From contig JBBRLR010000034.1 in NCBI GenBank assembly GCA_038231255.1, forward strand, positions 1 to 38,154: a DNA stretch of 38,154 nucleotides. Direction: 5' to 3'. The position numbers and the translations under genes were made by a program. Each line of letters starts with the position of its first letter. Position 1 is the stretch's first letter. The notes under the pieces are model-generated. The model made no database searches, was not told the origin of the DNA, and was given only the letters and a program-made list of their open reading frames with translations. Of the stretch, positions 30,150 to 38,016 are shown piece after piece. This DNA comes from JALYUS01 sp038231255 (GTDB lineage: Bacteria > Chloroflexota > Chloroflexia > Thermomicrobiales > JALYUS01).

Positions 30150-30548
30150 GTGGTTACAGGTACGCAGTCTACCACCGTCCGCACCGTCGTCGCGAAGAGC
30201 GGCGTGCTCATGCCCGCGACGATCGACCAGTCCACCGATTTCAACCTCATCACGACGGCGGTGACGATGTACTACAAACTGTCCGGCTGCCTCGGCTCGT
30301 TCGATACCGTCATCGCGGTGGCCGATGCGATGCGCGACAGTAGCGCGGTCGTCGTCATGTACATCGGTCTCGACGGCGGGCAGGACGCGCGGGTATTGTG
30401 GCCATCCAGCATCAGTTTCACCAAGGACGCGAAGATCGTCGCGAAGTGCTATTGCACGCTTCGCGGCCAATGGAAGACCTTCCGCATTGATCGGATGCTG
30501 ACCTGCCACGCGCTGACGACGCCGGATGACATCGAGACGGCGGCGTAG
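30150..30548 (+). CDS. Small WYL-like protein opposite the RHH repressor
   Basis: 132 residues from GTG 30150, which has AGAGGGAG at 30134-30141; the frame is open from ATG 30066. The C-terminal half, ARVLWPSSISFTKDAKIVAKCYCTLRGQWKTFRIDRMLTCHAL, follows the WYL-domain pattern: a Pro-containing strand, then a Cys/Arg strand and FRIDRM. WYL domains sense ligands, often nucleic acids, in bacterial defence and phage regulators. No helix-turn-helix is attached here. It is the first gene driven by the rightward arm of the 29951-30061 switch. Confidence 0.6.
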   Translation: MVTGTQSTTVRTVVAKSGVLMPATIDQSTDFNLITTAVTMYYKLSGCLGSFDTVIAVADAMRDSSAVVVMYIGLDGGQDARVLWPSSISFTKDAKIVAKCYCTLRGQWKTFRIDRMLTCHALTTPDDIETAA

Positions 30549-30602
30549 GATCGGGAATCGCGGGGCCGTCGTGTGGCGGCCTCTCGTGAGGGGGGGCATG
30601 GT

Positions 30603-31085
30603 ATGGCACGGTTCACCGCAGAGGAAATCATGCTCGAGCAGCTCACAATGGAGCATCCGCCCGCCGTTCGCGCACTGGCCCGCGCGGGCGTCGTCGAGGA
30701 ATGGGCGAACGCCCACGTCGAGGCGATGCTCGATGAGCGACCGGACACGCGTGGAACCGCGCTGCTCGGCGACCTCGCCGACATTGCCCTTTGCCAGATC
30801 GATTTCCGGGCCATCGAGGCGGTGATCCTCGAGGGCGTGCCGCTCGCCGAACGCGGCGGGAACGAACGGGTCGCCGCCTCGACGGATGCGCCCGACTGGA
30901 GGGGTCCCGACACGGAGGCGGTCATCGCCGAGTACCTCCTGCTCGCGTTTCCCGGCGCCCGAGAAGCGGCGAACGGCGGCGGCGAGGCAATGCGTCACTA
31001 CGTCGCGGGCATCAGCGGGCGCATCGAAGAAGCCGGCAGGGGATTGCTCAATCTTCTCTTGACAGGCGGAGATGCGAGGCGCTAA
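30603..31085 (+). CDS. Island protein of unknown function
   Basis: 160 residues, mostly helical and acidic: MARFTAEEIMLEQLTMEHPPAVRALARAGVVEEWANAHVEAMLDERP... No family recognised. ATG 30603 follows a GAGGGGGGG stretch acting as ribosome site. It is 54 bases after the WYL-like gene on the same strand, so probably co-expressed. The promoter of the next gene lies in its last codons. Confidence 0.55.
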   Translation: MARFTAEEIMLEQLTMEHPPAVRALARAGVVEEWANAHVEAMLDERPDTRGTALLGDLADIALCQIDFRAIEAVILEGVPLAERGGNERVAASTDAPDWRGPDTEAVIAEYLLLAFPGAREAANGGGEAMRHYVAGISGRIEEAGRGLLNLLLTGGDARR

Positions 31086-31088
31086 ACT
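31059..31088 (+). promoter_or_regulatory. Promoter of the lipoprotein-cyclophilin gene
   Basis: TTGACA (31059-31064), an 18-base spacer and TAAACT (31083-31088), about 90 bases before the start. The -10 hexamer is the same as that at 35294-35289. Confidence 0.65.
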
Positions 31089-31177
31089 GTCCCTGTAACC
31101 AAAAGCAAAATAACTACCGTATGGTGAATAATCATCCACGGCAAGGACTCTTGGCCGGGAGCGAGAGGAGAGGCGCG

Positions 31178-32632
31178 ATGGTGCGGAATCGGCTGATGGC
31201 ACTCGTTGCGGCGGTGATGGGCTTCACGCTGGTGGCGTGCGGCGGCGGAGCATCGACGAGCACCGGAGTACCGCAAACAAGTACCCCCACGACTGCGACC
31301 GTCGCGTCCGTGATCTCCCCAACGCCTCTCGTCGCAGCTCTGACGAACGTGGCAACACCAACTCTGTTTTCGCCGCCGAGCACCGCGACTGCGGCAGCCC
31401 CGCCTGCCCAAGACACCCCCGTTCCGGCCTCCCCTACCCCCCTCGTACCGACGCCAACGGCCCTTACTCCTGCAACGACAGCGGTGCCTCCGGCGAGCTC
31501 CAGCCCCGTCCAGGCTCTTTCCTCCCCGACCCCCATCGCGACCGCCCGTACGCCGACGCAAAACGCTTTCGTCACCGCTTGGCAAACGAAGAGCCTGCGC
31601 TATTCGCAGTATGGCGACACTATTAGTTACCAACAGGTGTGGAACATCTACATCAAGGCATGGTCCGAAGCGATCGACTACTTCAATCGCGCCGATCAAG
31701 ACAGCACCCTCCTTCAGAACCCGACATTCCTCCGCAGCGCGGACGCCTCAAGCAACCAGCTACGCCAGGTGGGTGACGAGTTGCATAAAGTCGTGGCGAG
31801 CGAGAGCTATCCGGGGACGCTTCCGGCGTCCCCGCCTGGTGTATCCCTCAAGGTCTCCGACGTTGTGGGGAACGGAGGAAGCACCGGACAGGTCATGGGG
31901 GACCTTTACAGCAAGTTCACGGCCTTCGAGACGACGGGGCAGACGCCCACGATGATGGCCTACATCCGTCAACGCATCAATCAGGACAAGCAGCGGCATG
32001 TCGAACTCGCACAGTTGATCGCACCCTTCTGTCCTGGGTGCGTTACCGCTGCACTGCCGGGGCCGACCACCTCTTCGGCGGGGGCTACGAGCCGGAACAA
32101 CAAATACAAAGCGCCGCCACCGCTGACGATCGACAAAGCGAAGAAGTACACCGCCACGATCGTCACCAACATGGGGACGATGAAAATCGAGCTCTTCGCC
32201 GACACCGCGCCGACGACGGTCAATAACTTCGTCTTCCTCGCAAATGATCACTTCTATGACGGGCTGAGCTTCCATCGGGTCGTCGCGGGCTTCGTCATCC
32301 AGGGCGGAGACCCGACTGGCACCGGCACCGGTGGCCCCGGCTACAAGTTCGCCGATGAACCGGTTCCCGCCACCCGGAACTATGAGAAGGGGACGCTCGC
32401 GATGGCGAACAGTGGGCCGAACACGAACGGCAGCCAGTTCTTCTTCTGTGCGGACAACCTCTCGGCGAAGGGCACGCTGCCGAGGCAGTACACCATCTTC
32501 GGCAAAGTCAGTGAAGGACTAGACGTGCTCGACAATATTCTCGCCGTGCCGCGCACCGCAGGCGGCGATGGCGCGCAATCCAAGCCGACCGCGCCGATTT
32601 TGATGCAGACGGTGTCTATCCAGGTCGCGTGA
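31178..32632 (+). CDS. Lipoprotein with C-terminal cyclophilin-type peptidyl-prolyl isomerase
   Basis: 484 residues. A signal peptide MVRNRLMALVAAVMGFTLVACGG ends in a lipobox (LVAC). A Pro/Thr/Ser/Ala-rich spacer covers about 25-125. A helical middle domain (about 130-290) includes YQQVWNIYIKAWSEAIDYFNRADQD. The C-terminal cyclophilin domain (about 325-484) has KIELFADTAPTTVNNFVFLANDHFYDGLSFHRVVAGFVIQGGDPTGTGTGGPGYKFADE and MANSGPNTNGSQFFFC, with the catalytic Arg in FHRV and the QGGDPTG loop. It would assist folding outside the membrane. ATG 31178 follows GAGAGGAG. A secreted chaperone is an odd cargo in an integrative island. Confidence 0.92.
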   Translation: MVRNRLMALVAAVMGFTLVACGGGASTSTGVPQTSTPTTATVASVISPTPLVAALTNVATPTLFSPPSTATAAAPPAQDTPVPASPTPLVPTPTALTPATTAVPPASSSPVQALSSPTPIATARTPTQNAFVTAWQTKSLRYSQYGDTISYQQVWNIYIKAWSEAIDYFNRADQDSTLLQNPTFLRSADASSNQLRQVGDELHKVVASESYPGTLPASPPGVSLKVSDVVGNGGSTGQVMGDLYSKFTAFETTGQTPTMMAYIRQRINQDKQRHVELAQLIAPFCPGCVTAALPGPTTSSAGATSRNNKYKAPPPLTIDKAKKYTATIVTNMGTMKIELFADTAPTTVNNFVFLANDHFYDGLSFHRVVAGFVIQGGDPTGTGTGGPGYKFADEPVPATRNYEKGTLAMANSGPNTNGSQFFFCADNLSAKGTLPRQYTIFGKVSEGLDVLDNILAVPRTAGGDGAQSKPTAPILMQTVSIQVA

Positions 32633-32703
32633 TGGCACGTTTTTAGATTATCGGCGATCCGCGAGGGGACACGACAGGCGCATAGAGGGGCGATTTCAAG
32701 CTT

Positions 32704-32742
32704 CCGATTAGCAACGTAATCGGCAGTCATCGGTGGTAGACT
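32704..32742 (+). promoter_or_regulatory. Promoter/operator of the tyrosine recombinase
   Basis: A perfect 7-bp palindrome CCGATTA-N6-TAATCGG (32704-32723) stands directly upstream of TGG-TAGACT (32734-32742), an extended -10 box. The palindrome occupies the -35 zone, so it is a good candidate operator. Confidence 0.5.
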
Positions 32743-32778
32743 GCGCGCGGTGTCCGTCGTCGCGAGAGGAGCCCGCCG

Positions 32779-33735
32779 ATGCAGGTCGTCACCGTCCCCG
32801 CGCCCGCCCGCGCCGTCGCGATCGCGGCCGGTCTCCCCTGGCGAGCAGTCCTCGACGCCTACCTCGATGCCGCCCTCGACTCTGCGCACACGCGACGCAA
32901 CTACGGCCGCCACATCGCCACGGCCCTCGGCATCATCGGCGTGCCGACGCTGGACGCCCTCACCGGCGCAGACCTGGCGGCGTATCGCGCCCGCGTCGTC
33001 GCCTCCGCGCTGGCGCCCGGTTCGCAGGGGCAGGCGCTCGCCGCCGTCCGCGCGTTCCTCGCCTGGGCGGGGTCGATGGGGGCGCATCTCCTGCCGCCGG
33101 AGGTGGTTCGATTGGCGCTCCGCACGCCGCGGGCAACCGTGCTCACCCCCTATGCAGTCGTCACCGATGCCGAGATCGGCGCGCTTTTCGCCGCCGCCAC
33201 GACGGCGCGCGACCGGGCGATCCTCGCCGTGCTGCTCGGGGCGGGGGTGCGGGCGGCGGAGGTCGTCGCGCTCGACGGGGGCGATCTGCGCGAGGACGCC
33301 GACGGCGGGGCGCTGCTCGCCGTCCGCCAGGGGAAGGGGCGGCGGGATCGCGTCGTGCCGATCAATGACGATGTGGCCGCCCTTGTGCGGGCCTACCTCG
33401 CCGCGACGGGGCGGCGTATGGGGGGCACCGGCCCGCTCTTCCTCGCGCATGATCGCGCGGCGCGGGCGCGCGGCGGGACACGATTGACGCCGCGCGCGAT
33501 GGGGCAACTCGTCGCCAAACTGGCCACGGCGGCGGGGATCGACGCGAAGGCGATCAGCCCGCATAGTTTGCGTCATTCGTACGCCTTGCGGGCGCTGCGG
33601 CACGGCGGGAATGTCGTGGCGGTGTCGAAACTCCTCGGGCATGCCTCGATTCAGACGACGCAACGGTACGTCGATCATTTGGCGACGAGCGAGTTGCGGG
33701 CGGCGGTGCCGATGCTGCCGCACTCTCCGGCATGA
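32779..33735 (+). CDS. Tyrosine recombinase (XerC/D-like)
   Basis: 318 residues. An N-terminal SAM-like core-binding domain (about 20-115: VLDAYLDAALDSAHTRRNYGRHIATAL...) is followed by the catalytic domain with Arg in GAGVRAAEV, the HSLRHSYA box, LLGHASIQTTQRYV with His and the nucleophile Tyr. ATG 32779 follows AGAGGAG. Unusually rich in Ala and Arg. It lies inside the serine-recombinase island, so it may serve a second, nested element, dimer resolution or an integron-like role; no att sites or cassette array were seen next to it. Confidence 0.92.
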   Translation: MQVVTVPAPARAVAIAAGLPWRAVLDAYLDAALDSAHTRRNYGRHIATALGIIGVPTLDALTGADLAAYRARVVASALAPGSQGQALAAVRAFLAWAGSMGAHLLPPEVVRLALRTPRATVLTPYAVVTDAEIGALFAAATTARDRAILAVLLGAGVRAAEVVALDGGDLREDADGGALLAVRQGKGRRDRVVPINDDVAALVRAYLAATGRRMGGTGPLFLAHDRAARARGGTRLTPRAMGQLVAKLATAAGIDAKAISPHSLRHSYALRALRHGGNVVAVSKLLGHASIQTTQRYVDHLATSELRAAVPMLPHSPA

Positions 33736-33836
33736 GGGAAGATCGCCTCATTCGAGTATCGTTCTCGTACCCGAGGTGGCGGCGAAACAGGAGCTCCTCT
33801 TGGGAGCATAGTGTATACTTACGATGAGGTGAAACG

Positions 33837-34034
33837 ATGAAGACCGATAACGATCAAAAAGAGCCCGTCGCGTTCGACGCAAAATCCGGCAAAGTCCACT
33901 ACCGTATCGACAAGCCCTTGGTCACGAGTGGCTATCTCGTAAGGAACGACCAACTCAAGGGCGAGGGGCGATGGGCGTCCCTGATGGTAAAGGCTGGACT
34001 CCGTTCCCTCCGCGATTCAGAAAAACCAGGATAA
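33837..34034 (+). CDS. Small hypothetical protein
   Basis: 65 residues: MKTDNDQKEPVAFDAKSGKVHYRIDKPLVTSGYLVRNDQLKGEGRWASLMVKAGLRSLRDSEKPG. Polar and charged, no family recognised. A GATGAGGTG ribosome-like site precedes ATG 33837, and TATACT lies about 20 bases upstream. Its 3' end overlaps the convergent 3-TM gene by 80 bases, which lowers confidence. Confidence 0.4.
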   Translation: MKTDNDQKEPVAFDAKSGKVHYRIDKPLVTSGYLVRNDQLKGEGRWASLMVKAGLRSLRDSEKPG

Positions 34035-34590
34035 ACAAGACGGTCGCCAGAATCGCGAGGACCCCAAGCCCAGTCAGGAAGACGCCGCGGTTGAGGGTTT
34101 TTGCGTTCTCATCCAGTAGAGCATCTGCTTCGGGGACTATAGTTTTGCCTAATGCTTCGGCAATCCCGTAATACATGCCGTTCCCGGTGGCTATAGGCTC
34201 AGTTATGCTCTTGTCCAGTTGGTCCCACTTCGGCTGTGTGAAGAGATGTACGGTGATGCTCTGAGCTTGATAGAGAATCACGAGCCCCGAGACGAAGAGG
34301 ATAAATCCACAAGCCAGCGCAATACCGACAGGAATATCGACGTCTTGTCGTTCGACTGCAAGGATCGTGGAGAGAAACGTGACGATGAGGGTAGAGATGC
34401 TCGCCCATTGATTTGCGCGATCTGCCTGATGGCGCAAGGCATCTCTCACGCTATCGAGCTGGCGTATCATGACATCATAAGCAATCTCCTGCTTTGATCT
34501 CGTTTCGCTTGCCTGCGCGCCTGTCGGCGGGCGATTAAGCCAATCCCACGCCCTCAAGGCGACCGCCCCCCAGAGGCTCCAGTTTCTCAT
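33955..34590 (-). CDS. Three-helix membrane protein, candidate effector
   Basis: 211 residues. A cytosolic helical N-terminus (about 30-62, SKQEIAYDVMIRQLDSVRDALRHQADRANQ) leads to helices at about 63-82 (WASISTLIVTFLSTILAV) and 88-110 (IPVGIALACGFILFVSGLVILY), a soluble loop with a WDQLDKSITEPIATGNGMYYGIAEAL segment, and a third helix (about 170-193). The layout recalls small membrane effectors of defence or toxin systems (SLATT-like), but no family match can be asserted. Encoded 32 bases downstream of an XRE regulator in the same operon. Confidence 0.6.
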   Translation of the reverse strand: MRNWSLWGAVALRAWDWLNRPPTGAQASETRSKQEIAYDVMIRQLDSVRDALRHQADRANQWASISTLIVTFLSTILAVERQDVDIPVGIALACGFILFVSGLVILYQAQSITVHLFTQPKWDQLDKSITEPIATGNGMYYGIAEALGKTIVPEADALLDENAKTLNRGVFLTGLGVLAILATVLFILVFLNRGGNGVQPLPSGTPIAPRP

Positions 34591-34622
34591 CGCTTCGCAC
34601 CTGACTGACTAGCGTCGACGCC

Positions 34623-35255
34623 TCAATATATGGGTGTCACGCCGTCCGCTTCATCGTACATGACAATCGCATTCAGACTACCGCCGACGGACTGGACACG
34701 AATCCAGACGCGACCAACCTCCGAAACCGATGCTTCCTCTATATCGACGGTCGCTGTCTTGATGTGCACATGCCGGCCGTCGAGCAGATACTCTCCGATG
34801 CGCATGATTTGCTGGCGTGTCTGCTCATCAAGGGGGGCTTTGACACCCGCTGGTTTGACGTTTTGGATGGCGGCGTAGGGGATCGCCTGCGCATTGCCGG
34901 GGGCGTTGAAGACGACCGCCGACCCATGTATCCCCTCGACCTTGGCATCCCTAATCATCCCTTCGGAAACCTTCACCTCCAATGGTTGCTGGTCGGCAAG
35001 AAAGGTCAAGAGTTGCTTGATTTGACGTGTGTTTTGACGCCTTGTCTCGATCATTGCTTGGCTCCCTTCGTCGAGGTGGCGCCAGAGTTCAGCGAGCGCC
35101 AAATGGAGATAACCGGGTACAGGGCTTCGTCCACTTTCCCATCGAGAGATGGCGATGTTGCTGACACCGAGGTACCGTGCCAACTCCCCCTGCGTGAGCC
35201 TCGCTCGATCACGCCAGTCGGCGACATCTGCAGCGGTGAACGGCTTGCCAACCAT
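34623..35255 (-). CDS. XRE-family HTH regulator with C-terminal domain
   Basis: 210 residues. The N-terminal helix-turn-helix (about 8-62) reads VADWRDRARLTQGELARYLGVSNIAISRWESGRSPVPGYLHLALAELW, the Cro/cI-type fold. The C-terminal part (about 90-210) is beta-rich with a possible sensor domain, PLEVKVSEGMIRDAKVEGIHGSAVVFNAPGNAQAIPYAAIQNVKP. ATG 35255 follows AAGGAGGT. It leads the operon with the 3-TM protein and probably controls the promoter at 35289-35317. Confidence 0.8.
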   Translation of the reverse strand: MVGKPFTAADVADWRDRARLTQGELARYLGVSNIAISRWESGRSPVPGYLHLALAELWRHLDEGSQAMIETRRQNTRQIKQLLTFLADQQPLEVKVSEGMIRDAKVEGIHGSAVVFNAPGNAQAIPYAAIQNVKPAGVKAPLDEQTRQQIMRIGEYLLDGRHVHIKTATVDIEEASVSEVGRVWIRVQSVGGSLNAIVMYDEADGVTPIY

Positions 35256-35288
35256 GTAGAACGACCTCCTTTCAGGCTATCCTTGGAC

Positions 35289-35317
35289 AGTTTATACATG
35301 AAGGCTAACTTTGTCAA
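35289..35317 (-). promoter_or_regulatory. Promoter of the XRE/3-TM operon
   Basis: Minus strand TTGACA (35317-35312), exactly 17 bases, then TAAACT (35294-35289), about 35 bases before the XRE start. Confidence 0.7.
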
Positions 35318-35648
35318 GAAGAGCCGGGCGGAGTAGGGCAGATACTTCGCCCACGATTGGACGATGCGACTGCCATTGTCTGCGCAGCAAACACCGGAGT
35401 AGCACAGGAGATCGCTTATTGGTGAGGTCGCAGCCTTCGGTTGCTGGCAAGTGAGGCGGGGGGAGCCTGACGTATAGTCAGCGTATACCCCGATCTGACA
35501 GCATATGAGAAGGCCGATTAGTGTGCGCCGCCAGTTTCGCGCATAATGCCGCTTATTGGAAAGCGCATCGGTAAAAGCGAGGCAATGCGAGGACGAATAC
35601 CCCAGCGCACGGACAGCGGCGTTCAGTATTGGATAGGGGGCTTGAGTT
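35318..35648. other. Intergenic region with small inverted repeat
   Basis: No gene supported. CTGAC-GTATA-GTCAG (35467-35481) is a symmetric site followed by a second GTATA (35483-35487). The rest shows no RNA gene or att-like signal that I recognise. Confidence 0.4.
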
Positions 35649-36026
35649 GTGACTTCGCTGACGCCGCTCGTCGTCCCAGATTCACTCGCAGGGATCGTGC
35701 GTGAGCGTCGTCGCCACGTCTACTCGATTCCCGAGGTGCTGGCCGGTGCGCCGGATACTCAGGAGACGCGCCGCAATGCTGTCTATGTCGTTTCGCACCA
35801 TGGACAGATCGTGTCCATCGGTCATTGTGGTCACTCCGGAGCACTGAACCTGATTCGGGGAAGCGCTCAAGTAGGGCGAGGCGGTTTGGGCAAATACTTG
35901 CGGAGTGAAGAGTCTGAGCAGGGTATTGTTGAGATAATCAGCCTCAACCGCAATCATCGAGAAATCGCAAGGGCAATGGAAGATCACTATCTGCCGTCGA
36001 GGCCTGATTTTCGAGACGACTTTTGA
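35649..36026 (+). CDS. Second GIY-YIG-like small protein
   Basis: 125 residues. Residues 43-75, NAVYVVSHHGQIVSIGHCGHSGALNLIRGSAQ, mirror the VYV...SIG arrangement of GIY-YIG domains, with a following helix; the match is weaker than at 27657. The end is MEDHYLPSRPDFRDDF. The start is GTG 35649 with AGGGGG upstream. Unknown role; not adjacent to any gene that hints at function. Confidence 0.5.
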   Translation: MTSLTPLVVPDSLAGIVRERRRHVYSIPEVLAGAPDTQETRRNAVYVVSHHGQIVSIGHCGHSGALNLIRGSAQVGRGGLGKYLRSEESEQGIVEIISLNRNHREIARAMEDHYLPSRPDFRDDF

Positions 36027-36371
36027 GTGTATCCGCTACAGACTTAGCCACAACATCCTCTAGGGTCCCCCGAACTCTCACAGCCCAACTACCACAGGGG
36101 CGGGGGGTCTTCCCTCTCCAACACCCTGACCACCAGTTACTCAATACCGAGGAAACGCCGCCACCAGGGGCGCGGTGCCAATGGTGCGAGATCGTCCTGA
36201 GCGGCATCAGGAGCCTCGGAACGGGGCCGAGGAGGATTCCCCCTCGTCGCCGCGCGGGGGGCGTGTGGCGCCTCTGTGGCGGTCATTCTACGCAGGCGAG
36301 ACGACGGCGGCGCGGAGCATCGTTCTCGCGGAGGGTGTGACGGCGAAGCAGGAGGCGATCATCGCCGGGCG
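36027..36371 (+). other. Region left of the IS1182-type element
   Basis: No gene supported before 36181. From ATG 36181 a frame of 66 codons runs to 36381, ending AARSIVLAEGVTAKQEAIIAGRSR. Its last codons and stop fall in the putative IS end, so it may be a gene truncated by the insertion. A similar peptide, SSIVLVPEVAAKQELLLGA, is encoded at 33753-33811. Confidence 0.4.
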
Positions 36372-37950
36372 TTCCCGATAATGTTTCCTGGTTGTTGAAA
36401 ATCGCCGTTGCAGAGCGTTATCATCTCCCCTTCAACGTCGTCTGAAGGGAGGTGCGCAATGCTTGGCCCGCCCAAGGCCCGCGATCTCGACCGTCTCGTT
36501 CCCATCTCGGTAGAGGCTTCTGTGCCGAAGGATCACTTCTACCGGCACCTTCATCGCGTCCTCGATCTCTCGTTCGTGCGCGACCTCGTCGCCGATTGCT
36601 ACGCCAGCGGCGGGCGGCCATCCATCGACCCGATCGTCTTCTTCAAGCTCGAGTTGATGATGTTTTTCGCGGGCATTCGCTCGGAACGGAAGCTCCTCGA
36701 GCAAGCGAGCTACAACCTGGCGATGCGCTGGTATGCAGGCTATAACATGGACGAGCCGCTGCCCGACCATTCCTCACTGAGTAAGATCCGTGCTCGCCTG
36801 GGATTGTCGGCCTTCCGACGCTTCTTCGAAGTCGTGACTGAGCAGTGCGTCACCGCGGGGCTCGTCCGGGGTGATGAACTGATCTTCGACGCTACCAAAG
36901 TACGGGCGAATGCCTCGATGGATTCCCTGATCCCCCGCTTGCGTCTGCTCACCGAGGAGCATTTGGCTGCACTCGAACCGTCGGAACCACCGACGACGCT
37001 GTGGGAGACGAATGACGCGCGCTGGGATCTGCTGGAGGAGTGCCGCCTCGATCCGGCGCGCCCGGCGGCCCCGGGGTACGAGCGCAAGAGCGACCGGTTC
37101 GTCAGCACCACCGATCCCGATGCCGTCGCGATGAGCACGGGGCGCGAGAAGGCAGCACTCGGTTTTCATGACCACTACGTGATCGATGGCGGCAAAGCGC
37201 GCATCATCCTCAATGCCCTCGTCACGCCGGCCGATGTGATGGAGAACGCGCCGATGCTGCCGCTCCTGCGGCGGGCGATCTTCCGCTGGCGGGTGAGGCC
37301 GAAGCAGGTGATCGCCGACACCACCTATGGGACGGCGGAGAATATCCGTGAGCTCGAGGAGAGCGGCATTCGCGCCTATGTGCCGTTGCCCGATTGGGAG
37401 CGCCGCACCCCGTACTACGGCGCGTCGCTGTTCACCTACGATGCGGAGCACGACGTCTACCACTGTCCGCAGGGCGAGACGCTGCGTCGCCGGACAGCGA
37501 GCAACCGCGAGAAGAAAGTGATCTATCGCGCGAATGCAGCGATCTGCAACACCTGTCCACTGAAAGCGGCCTGCACTGCGAGCGATCATGGCAGGGAGGT
37601 GTCACGCCCCTTCGACGCGGACTATCTCGACCGGGTGCGTGGCTATCATGAGACCGAGGAGTACAAGAAGGCGATGCGCAAACGCAAGGTGTGGATCGAA
37701 CCGCTCTTCGGCGAAGCGAAACAGTGGCACGGGATGCGACAGTTCCGGTTACGCGGGTTGCAGAAGGTCAATATCGAGGGCTTGTTCATCGCGGCGGGAC
37801 AGAACCTGAAGCGGTTATTGAGTGCGATGGGCTGGGGACGGCGCCCGTGGCCGGATGGGGCAGCCGGTTTCGCCGGTCTGGGAGTGAAAACCTGCTTCGC
37901 GCCGACGTAACACGCGATTCTCCGATGGTTTTACGCACAAGCATCGGGAA
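36372..37950 (+). mobile_element. IS1182-type insertion sequence
   Basis: Transposase gene with flanks ending in short inverted repeats TTCCCGAT (36372-36379) and ATCGGGAA (37943-37950); further inward similarity is weak. The resulting 1.58-kb length fits the family. The exact ends are tentative and no clear target duplication was seen. Confidence 0.55.
36459..37910 (+). CDS. IS1182 family transposase
   Basis: 483 residues, full-length. The N-terminal domain starts MLGPPKARDLDRLVPISVEASVPKDHFYRHLHRVLDLSFVRDLVADCYASGGRPSIDPIVFFKLELMMFF, the typical IS1182 opening, followed by YNMDEPLPDHSSLSKIRARLG. The DDE core shows LIFDATKVRANAS (first Asp), QVIADTTYGTAENI (second Asp) and the final Glu in KVWIEPLFGEAKQWHGMRQFRLRG. 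A Cys cluster (CNTCPLKAAC) lies before it. ATG 36459 follows AAGGGAGG. Apparently intact. Confidence 0.95.
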   Translation: MLGPPKARDLDRLVPISVEASVPKDHFYRHLHRVLDLSFVRDLVADCYASGGRPSIDPIVFFKLELMMFFAGIRSERKLLEQASYNLAMRWYAGYNMDEPLPDHSSLSKIRARLGLSAFRRFFEVVTEQCVTAGLVRGDELIFDATKVRANASMDSLIPRLRLLTEEHLAALEPSEPPTTLWETNDARWDLLEECRLDPARPAAPGYERKSDRFVSTTDPDAVAMSTGREKAALGFHDHYVIDGGKARIILNALVTPADVMENAPMLPLLRRAIFRWRVRPKQVIADTTYGTAENIRELEESGIRAYVPLPDWERRTPYYGASLFTYDAEHDVYHCPQGETLRRRTASNREKKVIYRANAAICNTCPLKAACTASDHGREVSRPFDADYLDRVRGYHETEEYKKAMRKRKVWIEPLFGEAKQWHGMRQFRLRGLQKVNIEGLFIAAGQNLKRLLSAMGWGRRPWPDGAAGFAGLGVKTCFAPT

Positions 37951-38016
37951 AAACCGCCAGTGATCCCCTCAGGCCGATGCATCGGCGACCGACTTTTTCA
38001 CCAGGCAGGTTTCCCC

